This document shows positions 6,001 through 14,242 of a stretch of 14,285 nt of DNA, one piece after another; position 1 is the stretch's first letter; each line of letters begins with the position of its first letter. Position numbers and translations under genes: made by a program. The stretch lies in contig CAZTDF010000119.1 of the NCBI GenBank assembly GCA_964612465.1, positions 1 to 14,285 of the forward strand. The letters run 5' to 3'. The notes beneath the pieces were generated by a model that made no database searches, was not told the DNA's origin, and saw only the letters and a list, made by a program, of their open reading frames with translations. This stretch comes from JAFGPJ01 sp964612465. GTDB lineage: Bacteria; Planctomycetota; Phycisphaerae; Sedimentisphaerales; Anaerobacaceae.

Positions 6001-7182
6001 ATGCGAAATTCTGCGAGTAATTCGAAGTTATGGTTGTTGATATTATTGCTTGCCCTGCTTGGAATAGTACTGATTCCCTCAAAAGCAAATATATACGAGT
6101 GGGTATTCGTTTACTATATGTCCTATGATAACGATCTTAGTTCTTATGGCGAAGTGATACTGCACGACTTAAGAAACGGACTTTCGAACTCGGAGGTTGC
6201 GGTTGTCGTTCAGGCGGATTTTATAGACAGTAGAGGAATGAAACGAATTGGCTTGTACTACGCAGACGGGAAAACACATAGAAAAGAAACTACTCTGAGA
6301 AGCGAGGACAGCGCAGATGAAGCTGAATTGAAAAAATATCTCGAATGGGTGAGCAAAAAGTGGGTCGCAAAAAACTACTGCATAATTTTCCTGGACCATG
6401 GCGGGTCATTAAATCACATGTGTCTGGACCGGAAACCATCCGCGAATCGTAAAAAGAACAAGCAGTTTGGTACGGGTAAATGGCTTCGTGCTTCAGAAGC
6501 GGCTGAGATTGTCGCGAGCTTTAATCAGAAAACGGATCGCAAGGTAAGGCTCCTTTTCCTTCAGCAGTGTGGTCGTGCGACGATTCAGAACCTATATAAT
6601 TTTGCCGATGCCGCCGAATATATCATGGCCTCGCCGCTAATAGTAGGCGCGCCGAATACCTACTACACAAAAACAATTGCAGCAGTTTCTCAGGATCCGA
6701 ATGTCACCGGCGAGATCCTTGCCGGAACTATCATGCGGGAAGATGAGCATTACACGCTGTACACTCTGATTAGTAATGAGCAGCTAAAAAGACTCCCTGA
6801 AAAACTCGCCCCCGTTCTGAAATCTTTCGGACGTGCCCCTGCTCTCCGTAAGGAGTCCCCAGGTCTGTATCGGCCCAAATCATGTTCACCTCTTTTCGAA
6901 TATGAGAGCGAGAAGTTTTATGACCTGAAGTCTTATTTTTACGCTCTTAACTCGACTAATGATAATATTGCCGGCAAAGAACTCGACGTTTTTTTTGAAT
7001 GGTGCCAGGGCTCTCTTATTGTGAGCAAGGCGGTTCGAGAATCTGAGTTGCCTGTTGAGCCTTCTTACTGCGGGCTCTCGATATATGTACCGTCGAGCCC
7101 AAATGCCGACACATCCTATAGCTTTTTGCCGTTATACCGGCAAACAGATCTCGATGATATGATGAAGCTCATATCGAAGTGA
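6001..7182 (+). CDS. Clostripain-family (C11) cysteine peptidase homologue, membrane-anchored or secreted
   Basis: A 393-residue protein with an N-terminal hydrophobic segment (about 9-27) that serves as a signal peptide or membrane anchor; there is no lipobox. The mature part starts with the WVFVYYMSYDNDLSSYG pattern typical of clostripain-like proteins. His133 in DHGG and Cys190 in LLFLQQCGR fall where the C11 catalytic His and Cys are expected. The sequence around Cys is unusual: QQCGRATIQNLY in place of the common DACLM-type motif, though the following YNFADAAEYIMAS region is family-like. It probably acts outside the cytoplasmic membrane as an Arg/Lys-type endopeptidase; activity is unproven. 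The gene looks AT-richer than its neighbours. It is divergent from mtnP and convergent, 13 bases apart, with the large secreted-protein gene, so it seems to stand alone. Confidence 0.82.
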   Translation: MRNSASNSKLWLLILLLALLGIVLIPSKANIYEWVFVYYMSYDNDLSSYGEVILHDLRNGLSNSEVAVVVQADFIDSRGMKRIGLYYADGKTHRKETTLRSEDSADEAELKKYLEWVSKKWVAKNYCIIFLDHGGSLNHMCLDRKPSANRKKNKQFGTGKWLRASEAAEIVASFNQKTDRKVRLLFLQQCGRATIQNLYNFADAAEYIMASPLIVGAPNTYYTKTIAAVSQDPNVTGEILAGTIMREDEHYTLYTLISNEQLKRLPEKLAPVLKSFGRAPALRKESPGLYRPKSCSPLFEYESEKFYDLKSYFYALNSTNDNIAGKELDVFFEWCQGSLIVSKAVRESELPVEPSYCGLSIYVPSSPNADTSYSFLPLYRQTDLDDMMKLISK

Positions 7183-7195
7183 GCAAACGAGTTCT

Positions 7196-9889
7196 TTATT
7201 TGATTTGTATTTCTGATTTTCCCTCAAGTGCGATTATCAGAATCTTTTGCTCGCGATCATACTGTGTTTCGGCCGATCGGAGTGTGCGTGACTTGCCGGG
7301 ATTAACTAAAACCTCGCCCGGTTCGGTTTCAATGCCGGAAATCAGGACGTAGTATTGCCTGGGGCCCCAGCCGTCTGCCGTTAACGTGACGCTTTCTTCG
7401 CGTTCGCGAATATCTCTTATCGCGCATGGGGCGTGAACGAACCAGCCGCGGCTGGGAAGTTTTTTTACATCGTATATTTTGCCCTTGCCGTAGAGTTCCG
7501 CCAGGTGTGCCTGTACGGTCCCGGGATTGATGGCCGGGCCGGCGGCGATTTGCGCTCTCAAATCGAAGAAATCCGGCAGCAGGCCCTGGCGTTCTTTGTC
7601 GCTCAGAGGCCATGACATTTGCAGGCCCGTTACTGTGATGCCCCTGGCGATTTTGTCCCACGGGCCGTCCGGGTCACATTCGCTCAGCAAGTGCAGGGCC
7701 GAGCAGTAAACCAGTCCGCACCACTGGACCGGCCGGCCAAGCCAAAGCGGAGCCTTCCAGTTGGTCGCGCCCAGCACAGCGATTGTCGAGTAAGCGCCCA
7801 CTCGACCGGACGTCGGCGCATGCAGATACACAAACGGAACTCCCGTCCACGCCCAGTACCGCGCCTGGTCGAGATATTCCTGCCTGCCCGAAATCATATA
7901 GCCGAGTGCGTAGGCCTTCACCATGTGCGCCGAGGCCAGGATGTCGGGGGTATGGAGCGGTACTTCCCATGTCTGTGCCCCGCGCGGCACGGTGTCGACG
8001 TAAAGGGCGGTCTGTTTGTCGAGCAGTTCAAGTGCTTCGCCGATCAGCTCTTTATCCGCCGACAGGGTCGCTCCTTCGAGAATCCCGGCCATGTCCCTCC
8101 CGGCAATGCCGTTGGCATGTTTTGCAAAATGCGTTTTCGAATAATCCGTCTCGCCCGGCCTGTAGAGTTTCACGCCGTCGTCATCGAAGCCTGTTATCAG
8201 GTTCAGTGCCTGGCTGTGTCTTTGCCGGACGAATTCAAAAACTCGCCCGAAAACAAGGGGGGTATTGGGCAGATGGGCGTGCGAGACGCCGCTTGAAAAA
8301 GGTTGCCCGGATGGAATCCTGCTCAGCGCGTGATTTTTTTCCTTGCTGAGTCTTTCGCGGAGGCTTTCGTTTTCGGTGATATTTACGAGCCAGTCGATAT
8401 ACATCGCGGCATCGGCCGCCGGGACGGCGGGGAAATTGTTGCCCCAGACCGCGTGCCGGAAGAGACCGTCCTCATTGATCTGCGAATCCAGCCAGCCATG
8501 AGCGAGCAGATCGACCGCGGCATCGAAGCCGCCTTCGAATTGAGGCACGTCGGGCAGCCCCTTCAATGCGACATAATGCCGAACCGCGGGGACAACACTT
8601 TTTCCTTTGCCGCCGATGATCATCACGGTGAGTTTCAGCGGTTGATTCGCAAGGAGTCTCAGCGGCGCCTGGCCGCAGAAAGCATTCTCGAACCGGCGGT
8701 CACCGACTCCGGGGCCGGATAGCGCCATCACATGGGCGCCCGAATTGTAAATCCTGTCGGGGGAATCGAAAGTTGCCGCAATTGTCTCGGATGGCTCCCA
8801 GACGACGCCGATATAGTTGCCGCCTTTTGTAATCGTCATTAGCGGAAAGGTTATCTTAACCGGGTCGGGCACTCGGCGAATATGGTCCGGCGTCGCGATG
8901 TCGGCCTCGCTGCTGCTGGGTTCGTCACACAGATATTCCAGACCGGCAAACAGGCCCTGGTCCTTCCGCTCGCCGAACGTGCCCAGTCCGGGAAAAATCG
9001 TCAGCCATGGGACGTAAATAATGTCCCTGTCTTTGTCCGCTTTCAGCTCGATTCCGACGATGAGAGTCCCTTTCTGTCCGGCGGATTTTATGCTCCTTCG
9101 AATTTCCCATGTGCCGCCCCTGCTGTCTTTGAAATTTGCTCTGCTCGTGGACGTATTGTCGAATGTCACGTTCGCATTTTTGAGATTGAGCCATTCGGGC
9201 TGCTCGTCGAACACCAGGCCGAGAAGTTCGCCCTGATACCCGGCTGCCATTTCCACGCCGTTGACTTTAAGGGCGAAGTTGCCCCATGTGACTCCATAAT
9301 GCTCGAATTCCAGGCCGCCCGATTTGACCGAAGCCATGCGTTCTGATGTCCTGTTTGGTTCTCCGGGTTTCTCCAGCGAGGGGACGAGGATTTCGCTGAT
9401 TGTTTCGATTGTGATTCGCCCGACAGTCACGGCACCGGCCCCGGTGCAGGGGTCGAGACGAAAGCGTGTGCCGGGGCCTAATTTGTCCCGAATCACGAGT
9501 GAGTAATCGTGCCATTTTCCATCGGTTCGCGCAGTGAACGGAAGCGAATCTCCCGCCCGAAATATTCTGCCGTAGAACAGCTCGGCGCCGGCGTCGGCGT
9601 TCGATTTCATGCGTATTTTTACTCTGATTATTTTATCGCCCGGCAAGTCCACAGAAGGACCCTCGATCCACGGATCTTCCCCGGTAGATTTGACGAGCAG
9701 TCCTTCCGGCGAGAATGAGAGATTTTCGACCTGCCTGTTGCCCGCCCAGCCATGCAGACCTTTGCTGAAGTCCCATTCGACCGCTGTCTTGCCGGCAGCC
9801 GGGACTACCAAAAACAATGTCACAGCTATAAATATTGTTGCTGCTTTGATATTTGTGTTGAAGCTGTTTCTGAACTTATTGACGGGCAT
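7196..9889 (-). CDS. Large secreted multidomain protein, probably carbohydrate-active, function unknown
   Basis: An 897-residue exported protein. The start at 9889 is chosen because GGAGG (9895-9899) lies five bases upstream; an in-frame ATG at 9901 overlaps that site. The signal peptide has a basic N region, a hydrophobic stretch at about 16-30 and a likely cut after AAG (33). Residues of about 36-165 look like a carbohydrate-binding or galactose-binding-like beta sandwich (WDFSKGLHGW at its start). About 185-460 is a second beta-rich region. About 475-780 is helical with repeated amphipathic segments (FDAAVDLLAHGWLDS, AHMVKAYALGYMISGR), suggesting an alpha/alpha toroid. The last 100 residues are again beta-rich. 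This layout recalls polysaccharide lyases and some glycoside hydrolases, but I recognise no catalytic signature and assign no family. It follows the symporter by 19 bases, so it likely supplies substrate for uptake. Confidence 0.8.
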   Translation of the reverse strand: MPVNKFRNSFNTNIKAATIFIAVTLFLVVPAAGKTAVEWDFSKGLHGWAGNRQVENLSFSPEGLLVKSTGEDPWIEGPSVDLPGDKIIRVKIRMKSNADAGAELFYGRIFRAGDSLPFTARTDGKWHDYSLVIRDKLGPGTRFRLDPCTGAGAVTVGRITIETISEILVPSLEKPGEPNRTSERMASVKSGGLEFEHYGVTWGNFALKVNGVEMAAGYQGELLGLVFDEQPEWLNLKNANVTFDNTSTSRANFKDSRGGTWEIRRSIKSAGQKGTLIVGIELKADKDRDIIYVPWLTIFPGLGTFGERKDQGLFAGLEYLCDEPSSSEADIATPDHIRRVPDPVKITFPLMTITKGGNYIGVVWEPSETIAATFDSPDRIYNSGAHVMALSGPGVGDRRFENAFCGQAPLRLLANQPLKLTVMIIGGKGKSVVPAVRHYVALKGLPDVPQFEGGFDAAVDLLAHGWLDSQINEDGLFRHAVWGNNFPAVPAADAAMYIDWLVNITENESLRERLSKEKNHALSRIPSGQPFSSGVSHAHLPNTPLVFGRVFEFVRQRHSQALNLITGFDDDGVKLYRPGETDYSKTHFAKHANGIAGRDMAGILEGATLSADKELIGEALELLDKQTALYVDTVPRGAQTWEVPLHTPDILASAHMVKAYALGYMISGRQEYLDQARYWAWTGVPFVYLHAPTSGRVGAYSTIAVLGATNWKAPLWLGRPVQWCGLVYCSALHLLSECDPDGPWDKIARGITVTGLQMSWPLSDKERQGLLPDFFDLRAQIAAGPAINPGTVQAHLAELYGKGKIYDVKKLPSRGWFVHAPCAIRDIREREESVTLTADGWGPRQYYVLISGIETEPGEVLVNPGKSRTLRSAETQYDREQKILIIALEGKSEIQIK

Positions 9890-9908
9890 ACACACCTCCA
9901 AATATTTT

Positions 9909-11414
9909 TCATGTCGTTACGGTTCGGTTTTTGTTCATCAAAGCGAAGAGGCCGGCGGCAACCATCAGGGCGGCTGTTCCTACGGCGCCGACGATAATCG
10001 AGTCAAGATTGCACTGCGCCCACTGCCACGAATCGGGCAAATCGCGGGCGAATGTCCCCCAACTGATTACGATGACGCTCACGCCTATCGATACGATTCC
10101 CTGCCACAAGCGAAGGCGAACTTTCATAAATGCCAGAAGGAACAGGCCAAGCAGCGCTCCGCCGAAGATTCCCGAAATCTGCCACCAGACGTCCAGGATG
10201 CTCCTGGCCCGGATCATCAGAAGGGCGGCACCGGTCCCGAGCACGCCCCATACGACCGTTGCCAGGCGCAGAAACCGAACGCTGGCTACTTCTGTAATAT
10301 TCGGATTGAGATATCGCTTGTAGAAGTCCAGCAGCAGAACCGTTGCCGAGCAATTCAGCGCCGAATCGACGGTGCTCATTGCCGCGGCGATAATTGCAGC
10401 GATAATCAGTCCCTTCAAACCTGCCGGCACTTGTGTCGCTATATAGTAAGGGAATATCTGCTCGCCTTTTGTGATTCCCTCTCCAAGCTCGTGGCCGCCC
10501 GGCGAATAAAACGCGAAAAGCGTTGTTCCGATATAAAGAAAAATCGCAGTCAGCGGAATATAAATCAGCATCGCAATCCAGACCGAGCGTTTCGCATCCC
10601 GCTCGGTGGGGACGGAGCAATATTTCTGCACGTAGTTCTGGTCGGCCAGCAGGCTCCGCAGGGCCTCGGTGATACCATAGATAATCATCACCCATACAGT
10701 GCGGTTAAACAGGTGCTCCTGAGAGGTTAGTGTAAATTTCAGGCTTCCGAAGCTGAATTTATGATTGTCGATTGCCGCCTGTATTAGAGGTTCCGGCCCG
10801 GAGAAAACAGCAATCGACAAACTGACGGCGCAGAATAGAATGCCGGCAATCATGATTATCGACTGCATAACGTCCGTCCATATAACGGCCTCCATCCCGC
10901 CGAGAAGCGTATAGACGATAGTAATAAGGCCGATGACGATAATCACGACCGCGATGTTCCACGGCACGAAAGTATCCAGCAAAAGGCTGGCCAGGTAAAG
11001 GATTACCGCCACGCGCCCGATCATATACAGCACGAAAGCAAATGCGGCGTAAATTCGTCCCCAAGCGCCCAGCCTTTCTTCGAGAAACGCGTAGACGGAA
11101 ATCAGCTTTGTTCTTCGATAGTAGGGCACGACGTATTTGCAGACCAGCCAGGCCACCGGGAAGATGCAGAGCGCGAAGATAATCGGATGCCAGTTGGAAT
11201 CGAACGCCTTGCCTGGCGTGGCGATGTAGGAGATGCTGCTGGTATAGGCGCTCATCACGGCCAAGCCGGCCGCCCAGGCGGGAATCGTGCGGTCGGCCAC
11301 CATGAATTGTTCGGCTGTACGACACTTGCGCGAATAGTAAACGCCCATGCCGATCAGGACACAGGAATAAAGAAGCAAAATAGCGATATCGATTGTTCCG
11401 AGACTTCCCTGCAT
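9909..11414 (-). CDS. Sodium:solute symporter (SSS family)
   Basis: A 501-residue inner-membrane transporter with about 13 hydrophobic segments. It probably couples sodium entry to uptake of a sugar, sialic acid or related organic solute. SSS hallmarks are an N-terminal helix LLLYSCVLIGMGVYYSRK, the AEQFMVADRTIPAW loop after helix 1, SAYTSSISYIATPGKAF in the region of the substrate/sodium site, LLGGMEAVIWTDVMQ mid-protein, ADQNYVQKY, and the AAAMSTVDSALN helix with the conserved Ser/Thr residues. Length is typical. The start at 11414 has AAGG about nine bases upstream. It lies 27 bases after the aldolase-family gene and 19 before the secreted protein gene. The substrate cannot be read from the sequence. 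The neighbours point to an acid sugar or another aldolase substrate. Confidence 0.94.
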   Translation of the reverse strand: MQGSLGTIDIAILLLYSCVLIGMGVYYSRKCRTAEQFMVADRTIPAWAAGLAVMSAYTSSISYIATPGKAFDSNWHPIIFALCIFPVAWLVCKYVVPYYRRTKLISVYAFLEERLGAWGRIYAAFAFVLYMIGRVAVILYLASLLLDTFVPWNIAVVIIVIGLITIVYTLLGGMEAVIWTDVMQSIIMIAGILFCAVSLSIAVFSGPEPLIQAAIDNHKFSFGSLKFTLTSQEHLFNRTVWVMIIYGITEALRSLLADQNYVQKYCSVPTERDAKRSVWIAMLIYIPLTAIFLYIGTTLFAFYSPGGHELGEGITKGEQIFPYYIATQVPAGLKGLIIAAIIAAAMSTVDSALNCSATVLLLDFYKRYLNPNITEVASVRFLRLATVVWGVLGTGAALLMIRARSILDVWWQISGIFGGALLGLFLLAFMKVRLRLWQGIVSIGVSVIVISWGTFARDLPDSWQWAQCNLDSIIVGAVGTAALMVAAGLFALMNKNRTVTT

Positions 11415-11441
11415 ACGCTTTGACCTTATCGAAAAATGTTC

Positions 11442-12377
11442 TTATTGTTTTTGTACGATGCCAAGCTCTTCCAGGTGACGGCGAATAACATTGTGCTCGG
11501 CGCTGCGGAAACGGTGAAACGGCTCAGCCAGAAAGTCGCTGCAGATGCCCATGCACGAAAGAGCGCACTTCAGGCCCTTGAGATAACTTGACTGATAGCG
11601 CCCGACGCCATAGATGGAAGTACTGATCTGCATGACCCTTTTGTGCAGGGCTTCCATGGTTTCCAGATCCTGCGTGCGAGCGGCGTCGTAAAGGTCGACA
11701 TAGAGTTTTGGGATGATGTTTGCTCCCCCGCAAACGCCGCCGAAGGCGCCTAGCAAAACCGCCTCGGCGAGCAGCTCTTCATGGCCCATCAGGAGCGAGA
11801 AATCCGGTTGCTCTTGCAGCAGAAACTGGAGCTGGTGGAAATATCCCATGTTGCCGGAGCTGTCCTTCAGGCCGACAATGCCGCTTATCTCGGCTGCCGC
11901 CCGCACAGTCTGGGGCTCGAAAACCGCCTTGGTAAGGCTCGGCATGTTGTACAGGAATAAAGGCAGCGGCAGCTCGGGCGTTAGATGCCTGATATATTCC
12001 AATAGCTCCGGCTGGCCTGCCGGGAAGTAATAGGGCGGCGCCAGCACGACAGCCTGGGCGCCGGCGTCATTCGCCTTGACGGCCATGTTGACCGATTCGG
12101 CAAAGGATGTGTCGGTGATTCCAACCAGCACGGGCACGCGACCCTTGACCAGCGAGCAGACACGCTCAATCAATTCGTATCGCAGCCGATAGCTGAGACT
12201 TGGCGCCTCGCCGGTCGTTCCTAAAACGAACAAACCGTGAACTCCGCCGGAAAGGATGTGCTCGATCAGCCGCTCCAGGCCGGCAATGTCGAGGGTATCT
12301 CGGTCCAGAAGCGGCGTGACCAGCGGCGGAATGATACCGCGAAGCGGAGTGGGTAATAAATTCGAATTCGATTCCAT
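11442..12377 (-). CDS. DapA/NanA-family aldolase or lyase (class I, Schiff base)
   Basis: A 311-residue cytosolic TIM-barrel enzyme of the dihydrodipicolinate synthase/N-acetylneuraminate lyase family. It forms a Schiff base with a 2-oxo acid and cleaves, condenses or dehydrates it. GTTGE (53-57) is the carboxylate-binding loop, Tyr143 in YNMPS the proton relay, and Lys171 in GLKDSSGN the Schiff-base lysine. After YNMPS the chain reads LTK, where DapA has the Arg that binds the second substrate. A true lysine-pathway DapA is therefore unlikely, and a catabolic acid-sugar or sialic-acid type is favoured. GGAG lies 11 bases before the ATG. It leads a same-strand unit with the SSS symporter and a secreted carbohydrate-type protein, supporting a catabolic role. 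Candidates are N-acetylneuraminate lyase, KDG aldolase or keto-deoxy-sugar dehydratase. The sequence does not decide between them. Confidence 0.88.
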   Translation of the reverse strand: MESNSNLLPTPLRGIIPPLVTPLLDRDTLDIAGLERLIEHILSGGVHGLFVLGTTGEAPSLSYRLRYELIERVCSLVKGRVPVLVGITDTSFAESVNMAVKANDAGAQAVVLAPPYYFPAGQPELLEYIRHLTPELPLPLFLYNMPSLTKAVFEPQTVRAAAEISGIVGLKDSSGNMGYFHQLQFLLQEQPDFSLLMGHEELLAEAVLLGAFGGVCGGANIIPKLYVDLYDAARTQDLETMEALHKRVMQISTSIYGVGRYQSSYLKGLKCALSCMGICSDFLAEPFHRFRSAEHNVIRRHLEELGIVQKQ

Positions 12378-12416
12378 GTTTATCGATTCTCCATTTCGTC
12401 ACCAATAAATGCGGGC

Positions 12417-12445
12417 TTAAAAATCGTGCCGGTATTTAGTATAAT
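12417..12445 (+). promoter_or_regulatory. Predicted queG promoter, start site at the ATG
   Basis: TTAAAA (12417-12422), a 17-base spacer and a perfect TATAAT (12440-12445). The -10 ends seven bases before the ATG at 12453, so the transcript should begin at the start codon, giving a leaderless mRNA. No Shine-Dalgarno is present between -10 and ATG. Confidence 0.55.
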
Positions 12446-12467
12446 CGCTTTTATGAGTTTATCTCAA
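12438..12467 (-). promoter_or_regulatory. Predicted promoter of the aldolase-symporter-secreted protein operon
   Basis: On the minus strand TTGAGA (12467-12462) and TATACT (12443-12438) are 18 bases apart, each matching 5 of 6 sigma-70 consensus bases. Initiation near 12431 gives a leader of about 54 bases containing GGAG before the ATG at 12377. The -35 lies inside the first codons of queG, and the -10 shares four base pairs with the queG -10. Confidence 0.5.
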
Positions 12468-13406
12468 GACATAAAGCATAAAACAATCGAACTTGGCTTC
12501 GACCTTGTCGGCGTGACGGATGCTTCGCCGATCGACGCCCGGCAGGCGGAAATTTTCGCTCGGTGGCTAAAGTCCGGCTTCGCGGGCCAGATGGATTACA
12601 TGCACCGGAATCTGCAGAAGCGGCTCGATCCGGCCAGGCTCATTGAAAATGCGCACTCGGTCATCGTCGCCGGCCTCAATTACACGCCGCCAAAGCATAA
12701 ACCGAAACCACCCGACGCGTCCGCGCCGACGGGTAGAATCGCCGGCTATGCCCAATATGAAGATTATCATTCATTTATCAAAGAGCGGTTGTATGAGCTA
12801 AGCGATTTTATCAAGTCACTTGCCGGGCCCGGCGTAAAGTCCAAAATTTGCGTGGACTCGGTGCCCCTTGCCGAGCGGGCGCTGGCGGTCAGGGCGGGCC
12901 TTGGTTTTATCGGGAAAAACCACATGCTTATCCATCCCGAACTCGGTTGCCGGATATTTCTCGGCGAGATTGTCACCGACCTGAAGCTGCCGACTGACGG
13001 GCCTATTGCTGGCGACTGTGCCGATTGCCGCAAGTGTCTCGATGCCTGCCCGACAGGCGCCTTGAGGCCCGATGGGCAATTTGACGCCGGGGCGTGCATC
13101 AATTATCTGACGATAGAATACAAAGGCCAAATCCCGCCGGAGTTGGCTGAGAAAATCGGCGACCGGCTGTTCGGCTGCGACGAGTGTGTCGTTGCCTGTC
13201 CCTATCAGAAACAGGCGCCGGCCTGCAGGAACAGGCAGTTCAAATTCTATCGTGACAGGGCACAGATCGACTTGCAGGAGATTCTTAGTTTGAATGCCGA
13301 GTCGTTCGAGGCGAAATTTGCCGAATCTCCAATCAAACGCTTGGGCCTCGAAGGCCTCAAGAGAAACGCCCGAATCTGCCTTGCCAATATAACGCGTTCG
13401 GCCTGA
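12453..13406 (+). CDS. queG: Epoxyqueuosine reductase
   Basis: A 317-residue cytosolic cobalamin and iron-sulfur enzyme that reduces epoxyqueuosine to queuosine in the tRNA wobble position, the last step of queuosine synthesis. The N-terminal region has LGFDLVGVTDASP, WLKSGFAGQMDYM and RLDPARLIENAHSVIV. The catalytic-Asp region is CVDSVPLAERALAVRAGLGFIGKN. Two [4Fe-4S] motifs follow: CADCRKCLDACP, and CDECVVACP with an extra upstream Cys in ACINY. The chain ends about 60 residues short of forms such as E. coli QueG that have a C-terminal HEAT-like domain; shorter forms are common. A GTG at 12426 would add nine residues, but it overlaps the predicted -10 (TATAAT), so the ATG at 12453 is preferred. 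No other queuosine gene is in the window. Confidence 0.94.
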   Translation: MSLSQDIKHKTIELGFDLVGVTDASPIDARQAEIFARWLKSGFAGQMDYMHRNLQKRLDPARLIENAHSVIVAGLNYTPPKHKPKPPDASAPTGRIAGYAQYEDYHSFIKERLYELSDFIKSLAGPGVKSKICVDSVPLAERALAVRAGLGFIGKNHMLIHPELGCRIFLGEIVTDLKLPTDGPIAGDCADCRKCLDACPTGALRPDGQFDAGACINYLTIEYKGQIPPELAEKIGDRLFGCDECVVACPYQKQAPACRNRQFKFYRDRAQIDLQEILSLNAESFEAKFAESPIKRLGLEGLKRNARICLANITRSA

Positions 13407-13427
13407 TATTCATCTCAGGCGTTCGCG
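13393..13427. terminator. Stop-codon hairpin between convergent genes, possible bidirectional terminator
   Basis: GCCTGA (13401-13406) pairs perfectly with TCAGGC (13415-13420) across an 8-base loop. A further CGCG/CGCG pairing (13393-13396 with 13424-13427) lies beyond a small internal loop. The stem contains the stop codons of both queG and the convergent TIM-barrel gene. No strong T tract follows on either strand, so termination is only possible. Confidence 0.3.
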
Positions 13428-14242
13428 TATTGTTCGCGGATTTTCTCCAGCAGCTTTTTGGTGGCGATGATGCCTTCGGTTTCGCTTAGCCTCTCGCCCT
13501 CGTACTCGATGCCGACATAGCTTTTGTAGCCGGCGTCCAGCACGATTTTCATCATTCGGTAGTAATCGATCTTCGTCTCATCGCCTTTTTCGTCGAAGTC
13601 GTAGCTCTTGGCGCTGACGGATTTTGCGTGCGGCATCAGCATCTCGACGGCCTTATAAATGTCGGTTTCGGGCGGAAAGTTGCCGAAGTCGGGCAGCGTC
13701 CCGCAGTTGGGCAGGTTCACTTTTTTGATAACACCGGTCAACCACTTCCCGTCGGATGAAAGGCCGCCGTGATTCTCGACAATCACGTTGATATCGTGTC
13801 CAACGGCATATTCACCCAGCCTTCTCAGTCCGTCGGCGGCCAGCTTTTGCTGCTCGTCGGACAGACCTTTCGAATACGCGTTGACACGGATCGAATGGCA
13901 GCCTAAGTACTTTGCCGCCCGAACCCACTTATGATGATTGTTAACGGCCCGACTGCGCATATCCGACTCCGGATCGCCGAGGGCGCCTTCGCCGTCGCAC
14001 ATAATCAGCACGGATTTGACACCGAGGTCCCCGGCACGCTTTTTCATCTCAGCCAGATACTTCGTATCGTTAGCCTTGTCCTTGAAGAAAATATTGACAT
14101 ATTCGATAGCTTTGATGCCGAGGGCGTGTGCCTCTTTTGCGAAGTCGAGATTGTCCAATTTCGGTTCGGCCTGGCCGAAAAGCCGTTTGTGCCAGGACCA
14201 TTGTGCTAATGAAATCTTAAAAGGGGGTTCTTTGCCGGGCAT
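13415..14242 (-). CDS. Sugar phosphate isomerase/epimerase-like TIM barrel (xylose-isomerase-like)
   Basis: A 275-residue protein of the AP_endonuc_2/xylose-isomerase-like TIM-barrel superfamily, which holds sugar isomerases, epimerases and inosose dehydratases using a divalent metal. Residues of about 8-16 (KISLAQWSW) form the first strand. Likely metal ligands are Glu in IVENHGG, Asp in LPDFGNF and Glu in VGIEYEG, with a basic/acidic SAKSYDF segment between. No signal peptide is visible after the short MPGKEPPF lead, so it is probably cytosolic. AAGGA lies seven bases upstream of the ATG at 14242. It is convergent with queG (8 bases between stops) and its upstream partners lie outside the window. 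The substrate is not inferable. Sugar or inositol metabolism is the usual role. Confidence 0.85.
   Translation of the reverse strand: MPGKEPPFKISLAQWSWHKRLFGQAEPKLDNLDFAKEAHALGIKAIEYVNIFFKDKANDTKYLAEMKKRAGDLGVKSVLIMCDGEGALGDPESDMRSRAVNNHHKWVRAAKYLGCHSIRVNAYSKGLSDEQQKLAADGLRRLGEYAVGHDINVIVENHGGLSSDGKWLTGVIKKVNLPNCGTLPDFGNFPPETDIYKAVEMLMPHAKSVSAKSYDFDEKGDETKIDYYRMMKIVLDAGYKSYVGIEYEGERLSETEGIIATKKLLEKIREQYANA

Noticed and set aside
7619..8296. Plus-strand open frame of 225 codons inside the secreted-protein gene
   Set aside because: Antisense shadow of a G+C-rich gene. It lacks a ribosome site and any recognisable protein pattern.
9609..10730. Plus-strand open frame of 373 codons opposite the symporter and secreted-protein genes
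   Set aside because: It runs antisense to two well-supported genes, has low-complexity composition rich in Arg, Gln and Cys, and resembles no family.
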